Made by a program: the position numbers and the translations under genes. This document shows, piece after piece, positions 31,591-33,966 of a DNA stretch of 33,966 nucleotides. Below the pieces are notes generated by a model. That model was not told where the DNA came from. It made no database searches and saw only the letters and a program-made list of their open reading frames with translations. Source of the DNA: CAG-791 sp963593905 (GTDB taxonomy: Bacteria > Bacillota > Clostridia > Lachnospirales > Lachnospiraceae); the NCBI GenBank assembly GCA_963593905.1, contig CAVBBL010000029.1:1-33966 (forward strand), in the 5' to 3' direction. Each line of letters opens with the position of its first letter. Position 1 is the stretch's first letter.

Positions 31591-31617
31591 GGCGCCAAAC
31601 CTGTCAGGTTCGGCGCC
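31591..31617 (-). terminator. Terminator after alpha-galactosidase
   Basis: GGCGCC-A-AACCT (31591-31603) pairs with AGGTT-C-GGCGCC (31606-31617), followed on the minus strand by CCTTTTGG. The T-tract is short. Confidence 0.65.
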
Positions 31618-31656
31618 TTTATCTCATGGCTGTTTATTTTTATTTTGCTCCCGCTA

Positions 31657-33885
31657 TCACATCATCTCCAAATGATACAGCCGTGCCGCAAAATCACCGG
31701 GCTCGTTAAACACCTGCAGACCGCACTGCATCAACTCATCGCCGTACAGCTTCTGTACACTCTCCGGCTTTTCGACTGCAGCCTCCTCCGGTGTCAGTGC
31801 CACCCTCTCCACACGGTAGCATGCATCGCCTTGCAGGCCCCGCAGGCCGATCATCAGACTCCGCGCGGTGGACTTCGCCAGCACCTGTACATAGGTGACA
31901 AGCGCCTCTTTCCGGTCCTTGGAGACCACCATGCAGCAGTCATAAGTCTCTTCACCGTCCCAAGAATGCAGGCGATAGTAATCTCCCTCTGCCACCAACT
32001 CGTGATAACGATGGTAGAGTGCCACCTGACCGGGAATCTGCGCCTTCTCTTCCTCCGGCAGCTTGGTGATGTCCAGCTCATAGCCAAAGGTGCCTGCCAA
32101 TGCCACTGCTGCTCTGGTAGCCATGGATGTGGTTCTGCCCACCATACCGTAGGGCACATCGCCGATATGGGCGCCCATGGTGGAAAGCGGATAGCACAGA
32201 GCAGTCCCCTCCTGGATCCGCAGGCGCTCTATGGCGTCATTATTGTCTGAGCACCAGATCTGCGGGCTGTAATAAAGCATGCCGGGATCAAAGCGGGCGC
32301 CGCCGCCGGAGCAGTTCTCCAGCAAAAGATCCGGAAATTCCTGTACCAGACGCTCCTGCAGATCATAGACGCCAAGGACAAATCTGTGGAACAGCTCCTG
32401 CTGCTGATCTGCAGGCAGAATAGCATTACCCACATCACACAACTCACGGTTCATATCCCACTTCACATAATCAATAGGCGCGCTGTGCAGAATCTTTGCT
32501 ACCTTATCATATACATAATCCCGCACTTCCTTCCGGGACAAATCCAGCACATACTGTTCTCTGCTCTGGGTAGGCTCCCGATCCTGCAGCTGCAGAGCCC
32601 AGTCCGGATGCTCCCTGTACAAATCGGAATCAGGAGAGATCATCTCCGGTTCAAACCAGATACCGAACTTAAGCCCCAGCTTTTTCACCTCTTCTACCAG
32701 ATGAGGCAGACCGCCCTGAAGCTTTTGTTCGTTGACATACCAGTCACCCAGAGAGGAATTATCACTATTTCGGTGTCCAAACCAGCCGTCATCCATGACC
32801 AGCATCTCGATGCCGGATTTCTTTGCCTCTGCTGCGATGGCAAGGAGCTTATCTGTATCAAAATCGAAATAGGTAGCCTCCCAGTTGTTGATCAAAATCG
32901 GACGGGGCTTGTGGAGATAGGGGCTGCGGATCAGGTGATTTCTGTAAAAATCATGGAAGGAATGGGTCATGCCCGTCAGTCCGGCCGCCGAATAGACCAT
33001 CACCGTCTCCGGCGTCTGGAAGTGCTCTCCTGCCTCTAACTTCCAACTGAAATACTCTTCATTGATACCCATGCTCATACGCACACTGTTGTGGGGCGTA
33101 CGCTCTGTCTGGGCTCTGAAATTGCCGGAGTAGACAAAATGCATAGCATAGACTTCGCCTGTATCCTGGGTAGTCTCCGGAGTCACCAATGCCATGAAAG
33201 GATGCTCCTGATGACTGGATTTACCCCGAATGGAGGAGACCGCCTGTGTGCCGAAGTGTACCTTTTCCCGCTGAATCCTTCTCTCTCTTGCCCAGGCGCC
33301 GGTCAGGGTAATCATCTCAAAGTGATGATTATCCATATCCAGGCAGGCGCTGTACGCCTTATCGATTGTCAAAGGCGCAGCACCTCTGTTCTCGATCCGG
33401 GCGCTGCGGGTGATCACATCCTCTTTGGCAAAGACAGAGTATAAAAGCATGACTCGCAAAGAGAGGATCTTATCCTCCAGAACCAGGCAAAGGGTATCCA
33501 CTTCTCCTTCTGTACCGAAAGAAGCCGGCAGACCTTCCAGGGCAGGCTTACCCTTGGTGATGGTATGCGCCGCATAAAATAATTCTGCGCCGTTCTGCCC
33601 CTGCTCGTTTCGCACATCCAGACAGCTTCGGCGATAATCCCCCACGCCGCCTGTGGGATATTCCATAGGGAAAACATCCAGAAATCCTGCTTTTTCTCTT
33701 TTTAAAACAGAAGGGGTAAAAGGCACCTCATTGGTGCGCATGCAATAGGAACCGCAGGGATGTTGCAGTCTCTTTCCATAATAAAGATGACCTACATAGC
33801 CATCCGGTGTGATGCCGATCATATATGTCGTATTGTTGGTATCCAGCTTGAAGATCCTTTGTGCCTCATCGTAGCAAATACTCAT
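31657..33885 (-). CDS. Alpha-galactosidase, GH36
   Basis: A 742-residue cytoplasmic GH36 enzyme that removes alpha-1,6-linked galactose from melibiose, raffinose and related sugars. Order: N-terminal beta-supersandwich, catalytic barrel (about 320-650) and C-terminal beta domain. The nucleophile Asp is in YVKWDMNREL (about residue 477) and the acid/base Asp in WCSDNNDAIERLRIQEG (about residue 549), matching the positions in known GH36 enzymes. MLVMDDGWFGHRNSDNSSLGDWYVN is the characteristic barrel sequence. No signal peptide. ATG 33885 has AGGAGG upstream and a two-hairpin leader. It shares strand and metabolic theme with lacZ, galK and the AraC gene but is separated from them by unrelated genes. 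Confidence 0.95.
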   Translation of the reverse strand: MSICYDEAQRIFKLDTNNTTYMIGITPDGYVGHLYYGKRLQHPCGSYCMRTNEVPFTPSVLKREKAGFLDVFPMEYPTGGVGDYRRSCLDVRNEQGQNGAELFYAAHTITKGKPALEGLPASFGTEGEVDTLCLVLEDKILSLRVMLLYSVFAKEDVITRSARIENRGAAPLTIDKAYSACLDMDNHHFEMITLTGAWARERRIQREKVHFGTQAVSSIRGKSSHQEHPFMALVTPETTQDTGEVYAMHFVYSGNFRAQTERTPHNSVRMSMGINEEYFSWKLEAGEHFQTPETVMVYSAAGLTGMTHSFHDFYRNHLIRSPYLHKPRPILINNWEATYFDFDTDKLLAIAAEAKKSGIEMLVMDDGWFGHRNSDNSSLGDWYVNEQKLQGGLPHLVEEVKKLGLKFGIWFEPEMISPDSDLYREHPDWALQLQDREPTQSREQYVLDLSRKEVRDYVYDKVAKILHSAPIDYVKWDMNRELCDVGNAILPADQQQELFHRFVLGVYDLQERLVQEFPDLLLENCSGGGARFDPGMLYYSPQIWCSDNNDAIERLRIQEGTALCYPLSTMGAHIGDVPYGMVGRTTSMATRAAVALAGTFGYELDITKLPEEEKAQIPGQVALYHRYHELVAEGDYYRLHSWDGEETYDCCMVVSKDRKEALVTYVQVLAKSTARSLMIGLRGLQGDACYRVERVALTPEEAAVEKPESVQKLYGDELMQCGLQVFNEPGDFAARLYHLEMM

Positions 33886-33897
33886 TTTTACCTCCTA

Positions 33898-33950
33898 TGC
33901 CGCGGTTTACCGCGGCAACACGAGGAGAATTTCGCGCAGGCGAATTCTCC
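33898..33950 (-). promoter_or_regulatory. Two-hairpin 5' leader before alpha-galactosidase
   Basis: TGCCGCGGT (33898-33906)/ACCGCGGCA (33909-33917) lies next to the ribosome binding site, and GGAGAATT-TCG (33924-33934)/CGAATTCTCC (33941-33950) lies farther upstream. Closest in sequence to the GatB/YqeY and HIRAN leaders. Confidence 0.65.
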
Positions 33951-33966
33951 GATGTGATCTTGCATT

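Overview
The window looks like chromosome from an anaerobic gut Firmicute of the Lachnospiraceae type (Blautia/Marvinbryantia-like). The support is mid-range GC, clostridial AGGAGG ribosome binding sites, Lachnospiraceae-style lipoproteins with Glu/Ala/Thr-rich linkers, GH2 and GH36 galactosidases, and a NitT-type transporter. This is inference from protein style; there is no rRNA or other marker. I see no tRNA, rRNA, CRISPR array or prophage.

Layout. (1) 48-4596, minus strand: four genes of an exopolysaccharide/capsule operon (GtrB-like glycosyltransferase, polyprenyl glycosylphosphotransferase, Wzz-type chain-length protein, family 2 glycosyltransferase) that continues past the left edge. 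(2) 4924-7832, minus: a secreted ComEC-like metallo-beta-lactamase-fold hydrolase, a J-domain/coiled-coil protein and a HIRAN-domain protein. (3) 8084-8809: three tandem copies of a 242-bp, GC-rich, heavily palindromic non-coding unit. (4) 8817-15076: the most unusual gene set. A minus-strand operon encodes a HypB/UreG-like Cys-rich GTPase, a stand-alone ABC ATPase and a substrate-binding-protein-like protein with no signal peptide. It is divergent from a Crp/Fnr regulator, which is followed by a NitT/TauT-type lipoprotein and a fused permease-ATPase. (5) 15086-16975: a GatB/YqeY protein and a decayed tandem duplication of the transporter/GatB segment. The duplication carries two 34-codon glycine-rich membrane peptides that differ from each other far more than the DNA around them. 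(6) 17005-20592: a large GT-C-like membrane protein, an acyltransferase fragment and a DUF4143-type AAA ATPase; then an insertion-sequence remnant. (7) 21200-33885: a galactoside region on the minus strand (AraC regulator, GH2 beta-galactosidase, galactokinase, GH36 alpha-galactosidase), interspersed with a heavy-metal exporter-like permease, a repeat-tailed small lipoprotein, a LuxR-type regulator, a 39-aa membrane peptide and a MATE exporter.

How the parts fit. Region 1 builds and length-controls a lipid-linked surface polysaccharide. Region 7 takes alpha- and beta-galactosides to galactose and galactose-1-phosphate, probably under the AraC protein. Region 4 looks like uptake of a small molecule coupled to an intracellular ATP/GTP-driven cofactor or metal-handling step under a Crp/Fnr sensor; that function is inference. 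A recurrent RNA feature, one or two hairpins packed just upstream of the start codon with changing stem sequence, appears before at least six genes. Start codons were moved from the longest reading frame wherever a ribosome binding site supported an internal start.
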